Source: Lachnospiraceae bacterium UBA3845
GTDB taxonomy: Bacteria; Bacillota; Clostridia; Lachnospirales; Lachnospiraceae
Assembly (NCBI GenBank): GCA_002392705.1
Contig: DGHP01000061.1
Coordinates: 20,525-27,861 of the forward strand
Direction of reading: 5' to 3'
Length of the DNA: 7,337 bases
Numbering within the stretch: position 1 is the first letter of the stretch; the number at the start of each line of letters is the position of its first letter. The notes beneath the pieces are model-generated. The model did not search any database and was not told where the DNA came from. It saw only the letters and a program-made list of their open reading frames with translations. Shown piece after piece: positions 6,308 to 7,337 of the stretch. Position numbers and translations under genes: made by a program.

Positions 6308-6311
6308 GGAT

Positions 6312-6704
6312 GTGGCCAATGCAGGATATGACTTGTCCAGATTTCATAAAGCCCAGGCGCGGGACTATAAGACGGCGCTATCAGAAATAAGATCCGGAAG
6401 AAAACGTTCTCACTGGATGTGGTATATATTCCCACAGATAAAAGGACTCGGCCACAGTGATATGGCTGATTACTATGGGATCAGCAATCTTGAAGAGGCA
6501 AAAGATTATCTTGCAGATCCGATTCTAAAGGAGCGACTGACAGAGATTAGTTCTGCGTTGCTCGCATTGGATAGCAGGGATGCAAAGGCAGTTATGGGAG
6601 TTCCTGACAATTTGAGGCTGAGAAGCTGTATGACGTTGTTCGCTATCGCTGACCCGGATGAAGAGGTATTCCAGAAGGTGCTGGATAAGTTCTACGGTAG
6701 GTAA
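6312..6704 (+). CDS. DUF1810 family protein of unknown function
   Basis: Starting at GTG 6312 the product has 130 residues, in line with the compact single-domain size of DUF1810 proteins. The family signature begins almost at once: YDLSRFHKAQ (6-15), YKTALSEIRSGRKRSHWMWYIFPQ (19-42, with the invariant-looking GRKRSHWMWYIFPQ core), GLGHSDMADYYGI (45-57), then LEEAKDYLADPIL, SALLALDS, and a C-terminal DNLRLRSCMTLF segment. It has no signal peptide or membrane segment, so it is cytosolic. Structures known for the family are mostly alpha-helical; no reaction is established. An alternative start at ATG 6228 would add 28 residues (WKKLDSLAENLCDPDYY) with no family resemblance; I consider them untranslated. 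The stop codon's last base begins a strong hairpin. It shares no operon with its neighbours. Confidence 0.9.
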   Translation: MANAGYDLSRFHKAQARDYKTALSEIRSGRKRSHWMWYIFPQIKGLGHSDMADYYGISNLEEAKDYLADPILKERLTEISSALLALDSRDAKAVMGVPDNLRLRSCMTLFAIADPDEEVFQKVLDKFYGR

Positions 6705-6733
6705 TTGCGAAACTCGCTCCGCGAGTTCGCAAT
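6704..6733. repeat. REP-like palindrome starting in the DUF1810 stop codon
   Basis: ATTGCGAAACTCGC (6704-6717) pairs with GCGAGTTCGCAAT (6721-6733) with a single bulged A and a 3-nt loop. No T-run follows, so it is not a classical terminator, although it may stabilise the mRNA 3' end. Palindromes of this kind are often dispersed in bacterial genomes; copy number here is unknown. Confidence 0.65.
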
Positions 6734-6750
6734 CTCGAACAAAACAAGGT

Positions 6751-6775
6751 TGAAATCCGACTATGGAGGATTTCA
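6751..6775. repeat. 8-bp inverted repeat downstream of DUF1810
   Basis: TGAAATCC (6751-6758) and GGATTTCA (6768-6775) are perfect reverse complements around a 9-nt loop. It is the second of three hairpins in the gap before the transposase gene. No T-run follows it. Confidence 0.45.
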
Positions 6776-6800
6776 CCGGAGCATTACCGGCAGAGATTCT

Positions 6801-6821
6801 GCAGTTACTGTGGATAACTGC
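6801..6821. repeat. 7-bp hairpin upstream of the transposase 3' end
   Basis: GCAGTTA (6801-6807) and TAACTGC (6815-6821) pair perfectly around a 7-nt loop. It lies 61 bases beyond the transposase stop on that gene's downstream side and could be within, or at the edge of, the insertion sequence. The element's terminal repeat cannot be assigned without the other end. Confidence 0.35.
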
Positions 6822-6881
6822 TCTGAACCTTGAAAATTGACGTACTTTAATAAGCCCTTTTCGTTATTCGGTTCCGGCAGC

Positions 6882-7337
6882 CTATGCGATAAGACGCTTG
6901 AGTGAGCGGAAATATTCAGGCTTGTGAATCCTGTCCGCCACGACTACCGTTATCAGCTGGGTTATGCCGGCAAGCAGAAGATCGGCATGGAGTGTTTTGG
7001 CATTCTGGGTCTTGCGATCTCCGAGACAGAAACTGTCTTTGATGTGATTGATGGAGCGCTCGACGGATGTGCGGATCTTATAGGTTTCCTCCCATTCCTC
7101 TGTCCCGCGGACTACTCCCGGACAGCGGCGGAGATCTTTCTCTGGGTACAAATAGACCATTCGTCCACATGTAGAATCCGTGCAGGGATCCTCACAGTGG
7201 CAGACACGGTGTGATCTTCCGTCTGCTCCGGTTTCCCATTTCATTTTTGGGCAGACAAACTTGAATGTTTTCAGTCCACAACGAAGATGGGATGTATTTC
7301 CTTCCGGTTTCATGGGAAGAGTCGGATCATGCGGGCA
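6882..7337 (-). CDS. DDE transposase (IS4/IS5-superfamily type, YREK signature), C-terminal part, 5' end outside window
   Basis: The minus-strand frame is open from the right edge to a TAG at 6882-6884, giving 151 residues. An internal ATG at 7313 is not the start, because the sequence before it (CPHDPTLP) continues the family pattern. Residues 86-100 contain the full signature Y-x2-R-x3-E-x6-K of IS4-type transposases (Tyr86, Arg89, Glu93, Lys100), with Glu93 as the last acidic residue of the DDE triad. Before it is a cysteine-rich stretch (Cys29, 46, 48, 52, 57; VCHCEDPC..STCG) that may bind zinc. The end matches the usual C-terminal pattern of this group (KTLHADLLLAGITQLI, then RSLKRLIA). 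The visible part has no frameshift or internal stop, so the element may be intact; both aspartates lie outside the window. It converges with the DUF1810 gene. Confidence 0.88.
   Translation of the reverse strand, partial: CPHDPTLPMKPEGNTSHLRCGLKTFKFVCPKMKWETGADGRSHRVCHCEDPCTDSTCGRMVYLYPEKDLRRCPGVVRGTEEWEETYKIRTSVERSINHIKDSFCLGDRKTQNAKTLHADLLLAGITQLITVVVADRIHKPEYFRSLKRLIA

Noticed and set aside
6228..6311. N-terminal extension of DUF1810 from ATG 6228
   Set aside because: The full 11-base Shine-Dalgarno lies inside it, directly serving the GTG at 6312, and the extra residues do not resemble the family.
1..7337. CRISPR array, tRNA or rRNA genes, riboswitch
   Set aside because: No regularly spaced direct repeats, cloverleaf-forming segment, rRNA-like conserved stretch or known riboswitch core was seen on either strand by eye.

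Overview
The window looks like a chromosomal accessory stretch from a gut-type clostridium, probably Lachnospiraceae or a close relative. This rests on remembered family resemblance (an Rpn/PD-(D/E)XK 'putative transposase' remnant, a C1A protease with a lectin-like domain, a bacterial S10 carboxypeptidase, a YREK-type DDE transposase), on strong Gram-positive Shine-Dalgarno sequences and on moderate GC. No database search was possible.

Layout. At the left edge (1-566, minus) lies the N-terminal part of an exported M15 zinc peptidase that acts on peptidoglycan-type substrates; it runs off the window. From 567 to about 2035 is a zone of decayed genes: a gene-free control region, the first ~66 codons of an amidohydrolase with a frameshift (911-1110, plus), a coiled-coil gene remnant on the other strand (1111-1424), and an rpn-like nuclease gene that kept its two ends but lost its catalytic middle (1509-2034), followed by a good rho-independent terminator.

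The intact core is a convergent pair of secreted peptidases. A 707-residue C1A (papain-type) cysteine protease with a lectin-like domain lies at 2202-4325 (plus). A 480-residue S10 serine carboxypeptidase lies at 4475-5917 (minus). The 149-bp gap between them carries a near-perfect 14-bp palindrome and further nested repeats. An endoprotease plus a carboxypeptidase, with the M15 enzyme near by, suggests extracellular digestion of protein or peptide and cell-wall material, but joint action is inference.

To the right is an intact DUF1810 gene (6312-6704, plus) whose start is best placed at a GTG behind a full-length Shine-Dalgarno. A run of three hairpins follows (6704-6821), and then the C-terminal 151 codons of a DDE transposase (6882-7337, minus) with a complete Y-R-E-K signature, cut by the window edge.

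I do not see convincing evidence of a new multi-gene system. The points most worth a second look are the large acidic insertion and terminal CPxCG knuckle of the C1A protease, the structured palindromes between genes, and the internally deleted rpn gene.
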